Part shown: positions 43,016 through 51,653 of the stretch, piece by piece
How positions within the stretch are numbered: position 1 is the first letter of the stretch
How the letters are laid out: each line of letters begins with the position of its first letter
Source: Martelella alba
GTDB lineage: Bacteria > Pseudomonadota > Gammaproteobacteria > Enterobacterales > Enterobacteriaceae
Assembly: GCF_005217455.1 (NCBI RefSeq)
Contig: NZ_SZPQ01000035.1
Coordinates: forward strand, 1-51,653
DNA: 51,653 nt
Direction of reading: 5' to 3'
Notes under the pieces: model-generated
What the model was told of the DNA's origin: nothing
What the model saw: the letters and a program-made list of their open reading frames with translations, nothing else
The model's database searches: none
Translations under genes and position numbers: made by a program

Positions 43016-43234
43016 ATGACGCGAGAGACCTCGGCGTTGATTGCCGCCACTATTGTCGGTATATTAACGACCTACCTGGTATTTTGCCTTGAAGACATCT
43101 TTTTGGGCGATATGCTTTCCGATACCGTCAACATATCGCTGGCACTGCTTATTGGTGCTACCGCGCATTTATTGACCAGGCATTTTTTCGTCAAAAAGAA
43201 TCATAATGCGTCACGTCCCACGCATAAACGATAA
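43016..43234 (+). CDS. small two-helix membrane protein, unknown function
   Basis: This is a 72-residue protein with hydrophobic segments at about 6-27 (ALIAATIVGILTTYLVFCL) and 40-57 (ISLALLIGATAHLL), and a basic tail rich in Lys, Arg and His. CGGAGCAAG precedes ATG 43016. I recognise no family. It lies 81 bases after the universal stress gene and 47 before the phosphoglycerate mutase gene, all on one strand. This supports it being expressed with them. Confidence 0.6.
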   Translation: MTRETSALIAATIVGILTTYLVFCLEDIFLGDMLSDTVNISLALLIGATAHLLTRHFFVKKNHNASRPTHKR

Positions 43235-43281
43235 GCCATCTCGTCGTAGTCAAGCTCGCGCGAGCGCGGGAGGAAGATAAG

Positions 43282-43989
43282 ATGCCCAGCCTGGTGCTAC
43301 TCAGACACGGCGAAAGCCTCTGGAATAAAGAAAACCGCTTCACCGGCTGGACCGATATTCCCTTGACGCATAAAGGCAGGGACGAGGCCAGGCATGCCGC
43401 TTCGCTGATGAAAAAAGACGGCATGGTGTTCGATGCGGTATGCGCGTCCGTGCTGACGCGGACAATCCATACGGCATGGATCATCCTTGATGAGATGCAG
43501 TCGCAATGGCTGCCGGTAGATAAGAGCTGGCGGCTGAACGAACGCCATTACGGCGCGTTGCAAGGCCTCAATAAAACGGAAACGGCCGAACGTTTCGGAA
43601 ATGCGCTTGTTCAGCAATGGCGCGGGAGCTATGACATTCCTCCACCGGCGATGTCGTTGCGCGATCCGCGTTACGCCGGTCGCGACAGACGTTATGCGCA
43701 TCTTGCGCCGGAAAATATCCCCGTGGCGGAAAGCTTAAAAATGACCGTGGACCGCGTGTCGGTGTATTGGCGCGATACACTTTTCCCACGCTTAAATAAT
43801 GGCGAACGCCTACTGGTCATTGCCCACAAGAATTCACTGCGTGCCTTGATCAAATATATCAGTCGGCTTTCAGCCACTGAAATCGGTGACGTTCACATTC
43901 CCACTGGAATACCTATAATGTATGAATTTGACAAAAATGGAACGGCTGCGAAACCCTATTTCTTAGGAAAAACGCGCTTGCTGATATGA
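43282..43989 (+). CDS. gpmA: 2,3-bisphosphoglycerate-dependent phosphoglycerate mutase
   Basis: This glycolytic enzyme interconverts 3- and 2-phosphoglycerate. It is 235 residues; E. coli GpmA is 250 and has a longer C-terminal tail. The phospho-histidine motif is LLRHGESLWNKENRFTGWTD (6-25), followed by SWRLNERHYGALQGLNKTET and DPRYAGRDRRYA. The second catalytic His is in IAHKNSLRALIKY, where the family usually reads AHGNSLRA, so a Gly is replaced by Lys next to it. GGGAGGAAGATAAG is a strong ribosome site. It looks like an accessory copy linked to the hydrogenase-like cluster rather than the housekeeping gene. Confidence 0.88.
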   Translation: MPSLVLLRHGESLWNKENRFTGWTDIPLTHKGRDEARHAASLMKKDGMVFDAVCASVLTRTIHTAWIILDEMQSQWLPVDKSWRLNERHYGALQGLNKTETAERFGNALVQQWRGSYDIPPPAMSLRDPRYAGRDRRYAHLAPENIPVAESLKMTVDRVSVYWRDTLFPRLNNGERLLVIAHKNSLRALIKYISRLSATEIGDVHIPTGIPIMYEFDKNGTAAKPYFLGKTRLLI

Positions 43990-44788
43990 ATTGCCGTTGA
44001 TTATTCCATTCACCGCGGCCTTGACGATCCATTGCCATGCGTTACGCCGCCTTTGGGTTGGCCGCTGTAATCGTCATATTTCACGTTGCCCCTCCGTTGC
44101 GGCGTTTTCCCGCCCCCCGTCGCGCCATCAGCTATGCCCCTGGGGAGGCAAAAGAAACATCCCGCCTCTCACCGGAGGCCGTTGGCGGTTCAAATTCTTT
44201 TCCGACGAATTTGTCGATCGCTTACCGCCGCGATGCAACTTGAATTAATTAAAGTATAGCTGAATGATTCAATAAGTAATATGAGAGTTTATTCTTGAAA
44301 AATGCCCTTATTAAGATCAATACACCGCATGGTTGCTTTTTGATGTTATCTTGTTTTATCATCGCCCATAGCGCGTTAGGGTTTGAATAATCACCCTATG
44401 ACAATATCCAGGGGGGATGCGCGGGAATCGTCGCCCTTAAGGTGCCTTAATATCGCATTTCTCTTAAACCAGATACGCATGTGGGAAAAAATGATTAGCA
44501 AAGATGCAATTTAAACCATGCCTAACGCACAGTTTAAATACGTCGAGTTGCTATACGGCGGTAAATGCGCGCAGCCAACAAAGAGGCAATGTTAAGTATG
44601 ACGAATGTATACGCTGACTACGCCGTGTTATTGCCAGTCGCGGGGCGGCTTATGGTATTTAGCGTATAACCAGGCCAGCGGCAGTTTCAGCCGCTATCGC
44701 GCATGATCGGGTTAAAGGATTGAACATCGATCTGTCGCCGGTTTCACGGATACCGAACGTGAAATCGCAATGAGAGGGATAACCAGGG
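43990..44788. other. 0.8-kb region without a recognisable gene before tssK
   Basis: Short open frames such as 43991-44248 lack ribosome sites and family features, so I call none of them. Positions 44240-44400 are AT-rich. Upstream T6SS genes expected beside tssK (such as tssJ) are not recognisable here. The segment may be decayed T6SS DNA, but I cannot identify remains. Confidence 0.4.
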
Positions 44789-46138
44789 ATGAACATTTAT
44801 CGCCCTTTATGGAATGAAGGGACTTTGCTGGCGCCTCAGCAGTTTCAGCAACAGTCGGAATGGGAGTCCTTCTCCCGCGCCGGATTGTCATCGCTCGCCA
44901 GCCCCTTCCCTTGGGGAGTGGAGCGCGTGGAATTGAATGATGCGATGCTGGCTTCCGGCCGCGTGCAGGCGCAGTACCTGCGTCTGTGGCTGCCTGACGG
45001 CACGCTTATTGATACCCGCCGCAGCGATTTGCCGCCAGCGCCGCGTTCGGTCGCTGTGCCGGCCCAGGGACATGAAGAAAGCGTGACCGTATTCGTTGCC
45101 CTGCCGGTCATGCAGTCCGGGATCGTCAATGTACAGACGAAAACGACGCCAACCGAGCGTCCGTTACGCTACCGTGAAGAGTGGGTGACGATACCCGATG
45201 TCTTCGGTCAGGAAGAAGAGCCAATGGCGGTGGCCCGCTTCAATCTGGCCTTCCGCTTTCATCATGAAAATAACGATGCCTGGCAGACTTGCCCCATTGC
45301 GCGCTTGTTTCGCGACGGCAAGGGGGGCTGGCGTCAGGATCCGGATTATGTGCCGCCAATGGCGCTGTTTTCCGCCAGCCATCTGTTATGTGAACGGCTG
45401 GCGCTGCTGAACCGTCAGTTGCGCTCCCGCCGTCGGTATCTGATGGCTTTGCGCCGGGAAAGCAACGAACGCATGGCCGATTTCGCCGTGGCCGATGTCA
45501 CCTTATTCTGGTTACTGAACGCGCTGAACACCCATGCTTGCGCTCTTTCTGAAATTGAACGGTTCCCGGCGCGCCACCCTGAACAGGTGTGGGCCGAGCT
45601 GGCGCGTCTGGCCGGCAGTATGCTGACCTTTTCACTCGATCGCGATCCGGACGCTATTCCAGGTTATGACCATCTGGCGCCGGAGAACAGCTTCCCGCCG
45701 TTGTTTGAACTTATCAGCGAGCTGCTTGAATCCGGCCTGCCGTCCCGCGTCGTCCCGGTGAGCATGACTCGCCAGGATGAACAGACCTGGAAAGCCGTTT
45801 TGCACAATATCCGTCTGCGTGAAGACACCGATTTCTATCTCTCCGTCCGGTCGACCCTGCCCGCCTGGCAGGTGGCCGAGAAATTTGCCGAAATGGCAAT
45901 GGTCGGCACGCCGGACGCGGTAGGGCGAATTTCCGGTGTGGCGATGGAAGGCATCGGACTCATTTTATTAAGCCGGGTCCCCGCGGCGTTGCCGGTGCGG
46001 CTGGAAAATCAGTACTTCGTGCTGGATATGCAGAGCCGGGCGGCGCGCGACATGCTGGAGCAGGGGGTGTGCCTGTTCTACGTGCCTTCGCTGCTGGGCG
46101 AACTTGAACTTGAATTGTTCGCGGTGCCGCGCTCATGA
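44789..46138 (+). CDS. tssK: type VI secretion baseplate protein TssK
   Basis: TssK is the T6SS subunit that links baseplate to the membrane complex, 449 residues, the normal length. The opening IYRPLWNEGTLLAPQQFQQQ matches the TssK start, and blocks such as ASHLLCERLALLNRQLRSRR and FWLLNALNTHACAL are typical. The C-terminus YFVLDMQSRAARDML also fits. AGAGGG lies about nine bases before ATG 44789. The stop overlaps the start of the tssL remnant (ATGA). It appears intact, but no TssB, C, F, G, H, J or M gene is visible in the window, so it may be an orphan. Confidence 0.92.
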   Translation: MNIYRPLWNEGTLLAPQQFQQQSEWESFSRAGLSSLASPFPWGVERVELNDAMLASGRVQAQYLRLWLPDGTLIDTRRSDLPPAPRSVAVPAQGHEESVTVFVALPVMQSGIVNVQTKTTPTERPLRYREEWVTIPDVFGQEEEPMAVARFNLAFRFHHENNDAWQTCPIARLFRDGKGGWRQDPDYVPPMALFSASHLLCERLALLNRQLRSRRRYLMALRRESNERMADFAVADVTLFWLLNALNTHACALSEIERFPARHPEQVWAELARLAGSMLTFSLDRDPDAIPGYDHLAPENSFPPLFELISELLESGLPSRVVPVSMTRQDEQTWKAVLHNIRLREDTDFYLSVRSTLPAWQVAEKFAEMAMVGTPDAVGRISGVAMEGIGLILLSRVPAALPVRLENQYFVLDMQSRAARDMLEQGVCLFYVPSLLGELELELFAVPRS

Positions 46139-46711
46139 GCAAGGATATTGATATCGACAGTCTGATGATGGATACCTGGTTTACGGTGGCGCAGTTGCGC
46201 CCTGCTGGATGAGGCGGTAATGAACCGTAAGTCTGCCGCCACCCGTGTCGGTGATAGCAACACAGTGGCGGAAGTTACCGAGACAGAAGGGGATGAAGGG
46301 GCGAGGGCCTGGCGCGCCGCCCCGTTGCAGGCTCGGTATTTCGGCTCATTACGCGCCGGTGGCGCGCTATATGACCGAATTGCCGAGGTTTTGCGCCAAC
46401 CGTCTCCGGTTCCGGCCGTGCTGGCCTGTTATCAACGTGTTCTGGCGCTGGGATTTCAGGGGCAATTCAGCCTCCGGGGCGAGTGCCGCGAGCAGCGGGA
46501 AAAAATCCTCGCTTCCCTCAATGCGCGGGTTCCGCCGCTGAACCCGACGGTATCCCTGGTGGTGCATGAAACCGGGAAGCGTCGTTGCGGTCTCTTGCGC
46601 TCCCTGTGGTTCTGGATCGTTTTGGCGGTGATGCTGACGACAGTGGCCTGGATCAGCGGCTACCTGTGGCTACAGGCACTGCTGCGCCACGAACTTCCGG
46701 AGCTGCATTAA
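46135..46711 (+). pseudogene. tssL: tssL (DotU) with internal deletion and frameshift
   Basis: From ATG 46135 the frame reads MSKDIDIDSLMMDTWFTVAQ and soon meets TGA at 46210-46212. The family's next recognisable block, ALLDEAVMNRKS, begins at about 46202 in another frame. It runs on through WRAAPLQARYFGSLRAGGAL, LYDRIAEVLRQPSP and a C-terminal membrane anchor (LRSLWFWIVLAVMLTTVAW). Intact DotU proteins have some 45-50 residues between VAxLR and CALLDEAV, so about 140 bases were lost along with the frame. The distal part could start at ATG 46220, but it lacks the N-terminal helices. TssL is essential for T6SS membrane-complex assembly, so this system is probably inactive unless another copy exists. 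Confidence 0.85.
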
Positions 46712-48189
46712 TGCCAGGATCCGCGTGGTTACGGACAGCCTTTCCGGCTTTGATCTGTCTGGTCGCCGTGCTTTGGCTGGTCTGGGGATATCTGCGGCTT
46801 TCCGTAATATTGAAAGGCGCTCTCACGGTACTGAGCGTCATTGCGGCCCTGTTGCGGATAGACCGTCATGATCGCCGCCGTTTCCCGGCGAGCCGGCAGG
46901 CTGAAGTTGGCATTTACCCGCCGGCGAATTTTAGCGGACCGGTTCTGCTGGTCTGCGGCGATATCAGTGACGACCTCTTTATCAAAAGCGCATGCCGCAC
47001 CACGGCGCGGGGGTGTTACCTGCGTGTCGGACCCGCGGAGCGGCTGAGCGCATTCGCCGGCAGGCTACTGGCCCGCGACCCCCGCATGGCCGGGCAACTG
47101 GTGGTGATGTGCCGATGCCTGCCGTATTTGTTCCACGCGATGGACATGCTGCGGCAGGTCGCAATGGATGAACTGTCCAAAGCCGATAGGCTGTGTCCCG
47201 CCATATCCCCGTTCGTCGTGGCGCTCCGGGTCGGCGCCGTGCGTACTACCGCCCGGGCCGTATGGCCGCAATGGCTGTTTCGCCATTCGCGACTACTGCC
47301 GTCGATGGCGACGGCGCCTCATCCTTCGCCGTGGCATTTCGCCGATCCGGTTCTGCCCTTGTTTGCGTCTGATTTTATGCCTCTTCAGGACAGTAAAACC
47401 GGATGCCGGGTGGTCATGGCGCTAATGCTTTGCGCGCTTGCCGGCATTGGCCTGTCGGTAATGCATAACCAATCGCTTATCCTGCGGATCGGCGCTGACC
47501 TGCAACGCTGGCAGGTCATCCCAACGACAGATTACGTCCATAAGGCGCAGTCACTGCTAGCACTGCGACGAGATGCCCTATTGCTGGAACGTTGGCGGCG
47601 CCAGGGCGAGCCGCAGCGTTACGGCCTTGGCCTGTATCCGGGCGAGCGTCTGTGGTCGAGCGTCCAGCAAGCCATTGACAGCCATGCGCCGCTTCCGAGG
47701 CCCAAGGCCAGATCGTTCAACACCCCCAAACGCGGCGCGGCGCCGGAGATCGTCCGCCTTGACGGCATGTCGCTGTTTGATTCCGGCAAATCGGTCCTGA
47801 AAACCGGATCCACCGGGACGCTGATGGCCTCTCTGGCGGGAATCAAAGCCAGACCGGGCTGGCTCATTGTGGTGGCCGGCCACACTGACAACACCGGCAG
47901 CCCGGCGCTGAATCAGACGCTGTCCATGAAACGCGCCGAAGCGGTGCGAGACTGGCTGCGAGACGCCGGCGCTATCCCGGAAAGCTGTTTTGCGGCGCGG
48001 GGCCATGGGGCGAGTCGCCCGATAGCGGGCAATGACACCGCGAAAGGACGCGCGGCTAACCGCCGCGTCGAAATCAGTCTGGTACCGCAGGCCAATGCCT
48101 GTCAGATACCGGGCAACACTCTGGCGCCATCGCAGGATGACGGCAAATCACATCATAAAGGAGAGCGGGTTTCGCGCAATGTCGAGTAG
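46711..48189 (+). CDS. T6SS-associated OmpA/MotB-domain membrane protein
   Basis: This protein of 492 residues has two N-terminal helices (about 8-45), a third near 228-248 (VVMALMLCALAGIGLSVM) and a C-terminal OmpA peptidoglycan-binding domain (about 350-470). That domain has LFDSGKSVLKTGST, VVAGHTDNTGSPALNQTLS and FAARGHGASRP then GRAANRRVEISL. Proteins of this form often follow DotU in enterobacterial T6SS clusters. Its ATG overlaps the tssL stop (TAATG). It is the only gene in the window that appears to end in TAG. Intact as far as I can see, though its partner TssL is broken. Confidence 0.8.
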   Translation: MPGSAWLRTAFPALICLVAVLWLVWGYLRLSVILKGALTVLSVIAALLRIDRHDRRRFPASRQAEVGIYPPANFSGPVLLVCGDISDDLFIKSACRTTARGCYLRVGPAERLSAFAGRLLARDPRMAGQLVVMCRCLPYLFHAMDMLRQVAMDELSKADRLCPAISPFVVALRVGAVRTTARAVWPQWLFRHSRLLPSMATAPHPSPWHFADPVLPLFASDFMPLQDSKTGCRVVMALMLCALAGIGLSVMHNQSLILRIGADLQRWQVIPTTDYVHKAQSLLALRRDALLLERWRRQGEPQRYGLGLYPGERLWSSVQQAIDSHAPLPRPKARSFNTPKRGAAPEIVRLDGMSLFDSGKSVLKTGSTGTLMASLAGIKARPGWLIVVAGHTDNTGSPALNQTLSMKRAEAVRDWLRDAGAIPESCFAARGHGASRPIAGNDTAKGRAANRRVEISLVPQANACQIPGNTLAPSQDDGKSHHKGERVSRNVE

Positions 48190-48357
48190 ACGGCGCCCAC
48201 ACCGCGAAAATCCGACCTGATGCGCTTTGGTTACAGCGATGGGCGGTAGCGTGCCTGAACGCACCCCCGACAACGGGTTAGCCCCTCCGGGAGCCCAACC
48301 TGTCCTGCCGCGTTGTCTTAACCTTTGCCTGTCCGGACACTGTATAGGGAAATAACC

Positions 48358-50712
48358 ATGGATAATTCTACGCTTGTACCGGGGCGGGGCAACATCGACA
48401 AACTGCGTGGTCTGTCGCGCTATGGCATCGATGTACATGACTGCCCCCATTTTCTGGATGTTCTGGATTTCCGGGCCGAGGAGAAGCTCAGCGAACCCGG
48501 GTATTACGCGGTCACAGTGACCTGTGCGGTGGATGATATTGCCGGAGACATGCTATTGCTGAAGCCGGCATCGTTCACTTTTCTGGCGCCGCAGGGTAAC
48601 GGCATGCCCGCCGTGCCGATACGCACCGTTTTCGGCGTGGTTCATGCCTTTCAGCGACTGCGCGCGTCTGTGGATGAAACCCGCTATACCCTGACCATCG
48701 TACCGCGCATTGCGCTACTGCAACACACAAAACGCAGTGAGATCTACCTTAACCAGACAGTGCCCGAGGTGGTGGAGTCCCTCCTGCGCTCCCATGGTCT
48801 GTCGGGGGTGGATTTCGAGTTTCGCCTGTCGCAACCCTATCCGGTGCGGGAACTGGTGACGCAATGGCATGAAACCGATCTGGCGTTCGTTCAGCGCTTA
48901 TTGGCCGAAGTGGGTATTTTCTGGTGTTTTGAGATGGATACGCGCCTTGAACAAGACGTGGTGATTTTCCAGGACAGCCCGCGGCAGTACGGATTCGGCA
49001 TGGCATTGCCGCTCATTGCACCGTCGCATACCAACGATAACGGCCAGTTCAGCGTCTGGGATATCCATACGCATCATCGCGTGGTCACGGGCCTGGTGAC
49101 CACCCGCGATGACAACGCTCGCCAAGGACGGATATCACAAGACAGCATCGCTTCCATCCCCGTGGATGACGGCATCACGGCGGGCGAAGCGTATCGTTAT
49201 TACGCCGACCCCCCTCAGAATCAAGACGATACGGAGAGCGCGGAGAATAACGCCTTTTACGCCCGTCTGCACCATGAGCGCATTTTGAATGGACGACAGG
49301 TCATCGTGGGAAAAACCACCAGTCCAAGGTTGATGCCTGGAAACGTGTTGGAGCCGCTGGGCATTCTGCCGGCGAACCTGAAAAAGGGTATCGTTATCAC
49401 GGGCGTAAAAAGCGGCGGCTCCCGCAGCCGCGGCTTTCGAATGGCGTTTACCGGGATCCCTTACCGTGAATCCGTGTGCTATCGCCCGCCGCTGCGACGT
49501 CGCCCGGTCATTGCCGGTACGCTGCCGGCGCGTGTGGAGAGTGCGGAGAAAGGGGACATCTACCCTTGGCTGGATAACCAGGGCCGTTACCGGGTGAAAC
49601 TTGACTTTGACCGCAGTCATGGCGAGCGGGGGTACGCTTACCTCTGGTTGCGTATGGCAAAGCCGTATGCCGGTAACGGTTATGGTTTTCACTCGCCCCT
49701 GCTAGACGGTACCGAGGTCTCGGTGATGTTCGATGGCGGCGACCCTGATCGCCCGTATATCGCCCATGCCCAGCACGATGCGGGCCACCCCGATCACGTG
49801 ACCCGCGACAACCATACCCGCAACGTCTGGCGTACCCCGGCAAACAATAAACTGCGCCTTGAGGACAGGCGCCAGGCAGAGCATATCAAGCTTGCTACCG
49901 AATACGGCAAGACTCAGCTTAATATCGGCCACTTGGTCAATAGCGAGCGCAAGCGGCGCGGGGTTTGAACTGCGAACGGATGAATTCGGCGCGGTGCGCG
50001 CCGCCCGCGGCGTCTACCTGACGCGGATGCCCAGATAAAAGGGCAGGGACAGGTGCTGGAGATGAGCTCGGCGGTGAATCAACTGTTAGAGGCCAACAGG
50101 CAAATGCAGGCGTTGAATGGGGCGGCGGAGCAGGCGCAAGCGTTGACCTGCGATATTCAGGCACAACATAACCTGCTGCGCGACCGGTTGGAGGCATTGA
50201 AGTCGGCCGTGGTAATGGCCTGTGCTCCACAGGGAATAGCCTTCACCTCCGGGGAACATATCCAACTGACCAGCGCGCAAAATACGATGATTAACGCGGG
50301 CCGGCACCTGGATATGGGGGCGATGAACAATATCACTGTCAGCGCGGAACAGGCGTTGGGGCTGTTTGCCCATCAATCCGGGGCGAGACTTATCGCCGAT
50401 CTGGGGGATATCGAGGTGCGCGCCCAGCACGGCCGGCTTGAAATGAGCGCCGAGCAGCAGTTCACCATCGCCAGCGGCAAGGATGAAGTGGTTATCAGCA
50501 CGCCGAAAACTCTGACGCTTAATGGCGGGGGAGCTTATCTTAAGCTGAGTCAGCATGGCATTGAACACGGCACTCACGGAGATTTCGTGATTAAAGCGGC
50601 ACGCTATCAGGTGCCGATGACGGCCGCGATTCTGCAAAGCGAGAGGCCTGCCTGCGATAAATCCCTGCTTGATCTTCTGCCGTCCGCGACAGAAGACAAC
50701 CTGTCGCGCTAA
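48358..50712 (+). pseudogene. vgrG: vgrG (TssI) spike protein with two compensating frameshifts
   Basis: The first 536 codons read as the gp27/gp5 part of VgrG (YYAVTVTCAVDD, VGIFWCFEMDTR, YPWLDNQGRYRVKLDFDRSH, YGFHSPLLDGTEVSVMFDGG, KLATEYGKTQLNIGHLV). Near 49957 one indel shifts the frame, giving TGA at 49966-49968 and again at 49981-49983 in the original frame. GFELRTDEFGAVRAARGVYL lies in the shifted frame. Near 50022 a single missing base restores the original frame (ADAQIKGQGQVLEM), which continues with the C-terminal repeat blade (VRAQHGRLEMSAEQQFTIAS) to 50712. Total length would be about 785 codons. ATG 48358 has GGGAAATAACC upstream. Needles of this type need the blade, so the product is likely defective. 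Confidence 0.88.
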
Positions 50713-50714
50713 GG

Positions 50715-51581
50715 ATGGCTGAAATGAAAATCTGTTTCCCCGCCCGCAACAAAAACAACGAACACTACGCCACGCTGGATGACATGATGGGATGCCTCGC
50801 TCGTGAGACGCATGGCTCCTGGCTGGCGGGGACTAACCGGATGTGGCATGGCGGTATCCACTTGACGGAAACCTCGGCGCCGGGCGCCATGCTGAGGGCC
50901 AGGGCGATGGACTCGGCCTATCCGTTGCAATGCATGGCCGATGGCGAGGTGGTGGCCTGGCGCGTTAACAGGGATTATCTGGGAAATACCTATAACGGCC
51001 AGGCTTTACGCTACTCGACGACTTTTGTGCTGGTGAGATCCCTCTGTCGGCCAGATCCGCGAAACGACAGAACCTGGCTTGAGTTTTACTCGCTATATAT
51101 GGGATTGGCGCCATTATCGGCATTTGTGAAACGTAAGTGCATGAGAGTGATCGCCTCTCGAGGCGTCAGAAAACGCCAAGCTGGCAAAAATGACACTTAC
51201 CGGACACAAACAGGCGTAGGACCAGTGCCGCCGGCTCAGGGCATTCTCGCGAAAGATTGCCGAGTTTTGATACTTGAGGAGTCCAGATTTACAAATCACG
51301 GCGAGAATCAGCCGTTTGGACTGGCACGGGAGCTTGACAAGGAAGGGCGAGTCGTCGGCAAGGCCTTTTGGGTGACCACGCTGCCAGAGAACATGATCGC
51401 GGAAGGCGAGCACTACACGCATTTACCGGCATGGATGCAATATGCTGTCGCACAGGGAAAATTTGATGCCGTGGTACAACCTGCCACAAGGCTTGCAATA
51501 CAGGCGGGGGATGCGATCGGATTCCTCGGGGAGGAAATCGTACCGGCCGGCAACGGGAAAACCAGCCCTGGCGCTTATTGA
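50715..51581 (+). CDS. putative VgrG-linked effector, possible M23-peptidase-like fold
   Basis: This is a 288-residue protein starting two bases after the vgrG stop, the usual place for a T6SS cargo effector. The N-terminal half reads HGSWLAGTNRMWHGGIHLTE, then PLQCMADGEVVAWRVNRDYL, STTFVLVRS and LEFYSLYMGLAPL. That is the order of an M23/LytM-type beta-sheet domain (HxGxD-like loop, aDGeVv strand, xxYxHL-like end), but the metal ligands are not canonical (HGGIH; YMGL rather than YMHL). The C-terminal half has AGDAIGFLGE near the end. A peptidoglycan-targeting role is a guess. No immunity gene is visible before the window ends. Confidence 0.5.
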   Translation: MAEMKICFPARNKNNEHYATLDDMMGCLARETHGSWLAGTNRMWHGGIHLTETSAPGAMLRARAMDSAYPLQCMADGEVVAWRVNRDYLGNTYNGQALRYSTTFVLVRSLCRPDPRNDRTWLEFYSLYMGLAPLSAFVKRKCMRVIASRGVRKRQAGKNDTYRTQTGVGPVPPAQGILAKDCRVLILEESRFTNHGENQPFGLARELDKEGRVVGKAFWVTTLPENMIAEGEHYTHLPAWMQYAVAQGKFDAVVQPATRLAIQAGDAIGFLGEEIVPAGNGKTSPGAY

Positions 51582-51600
51582 ACCGCCCCGGTTTTCCGGG
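51554..51600 (+). terminator. possible stem-loop at the end of the last gene
   Basis: GGGAAAACC (within the last codons) and GGTTTTCC (51590-51597) are inverted copies, and CCCGG-TTTT-CCGGG is nested at 51587-51600. AGAGTATTTT follows. It could be a terminator, but the U-tract is weak. Confidence 0.3.
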
Positions 51601-51653
51601 AGAGTATTTTAGTTGGGAACTCAGGCTGCCAGATCCTTATTCCCGATGGAAGC

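Noticed and set aside
43991-44248. 85-codon open frame after gpmA
   Set aside because: No ribosome site or recognisable domain; the overlapping frame is equally open.
1-51653. CRISPR arrays, tRNA or rRNA genes
   Set aside because: No regularly spaced repeats and no recognisable tRNA or rRNA sequence were seen on reading the window.

Overview
The window reads as part of the chromosome of a gamma-proteobacterium of the Enterobacterales. DcuS, DcuR, class I fumarase, malic enzyme, phenolic acid decarboxylase, GpmA and TssK all look like close relatives of enterobacterial proteins. The mix of intact metabolic operons with genes broken by amber codons, small indels and deletions is reminiscent of Sodalis-group genomes. 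That placement is an inference from recall, not a search result.

Layout. (1) 1-5.2 kb: a TonB-dependent siderophore receptor, a LysR regulator divergent from padC (phenolic acid decarboxylase), and an exported alpha/beta hydrolase. (2) 5.3-16.1 kb: an anaerobic C4/C6-dicarboxylate locus. It holds malic enzyme, an auxin-efflux-type (malate permease-like) carrier, class I fumarase, a CitT/TtdT-type antiporter, remnants of an NADH:flavin oxidoreductase gene and an apbE gene, an IS66-like scrap, and DcuR/DcuS. A perfect FNR box and a recurring TTAGTTAA motif in four promoter or leader regions suggest an FNR/DcuSR regulon. (3) 16.5-30.1 kb: two sulfatases without signal peptides, an oligopeptide-type ABC importer, an anaerobic sulfatase-maturing radical SAM enzyme, a glucose-family PTS EIICB, an aldose epimerase and an RpiR regulator. 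Together they suggest import of sulfated compounds followed by desulfation in the cytoplasm. One ABC ATPase and one sulfatase each carry a single in-frame TAG.

(4) 30.5-33.1 kb: a CoA-disulfide reductase/NADH oxidase with a C-terminal rhodanese domain, and a GlpF-type aquaglyceroporin. (5) 34.3-41.7 kb: a six-gene hydrogenase-4-like membrane complex (C, E, F, G, fused H-I, B). Its large subunit has lost the Ni-binding cysteines, while the small subunit and ferredoxin domain keep theirs, so it is not a hydrogenase. It fits the little-understood energy-converting-hydrogenase-related (Ehr) class. Downstream lie a reduced family II pyrophosphatase-like protein, a universal stress protein, a small membrane protein and a second-type GpmA. 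(6) 44.8-51.6 kb: an incomplete type VI secretion segment with TssK, a TssL with an internal deletion, an OmpA-domain protein, a VgrG with two compensating frameshifts, and a putative VgrG-linked effector.

No rRNA, tRNA or CRISPR array was recognised. The strongest lead for something poorly described is the Ni-less Ehr-like complex and its neighbours. Next come the predicted DcuR regulon and the cytoplasmic sulfatase/PTS/ABC locus.
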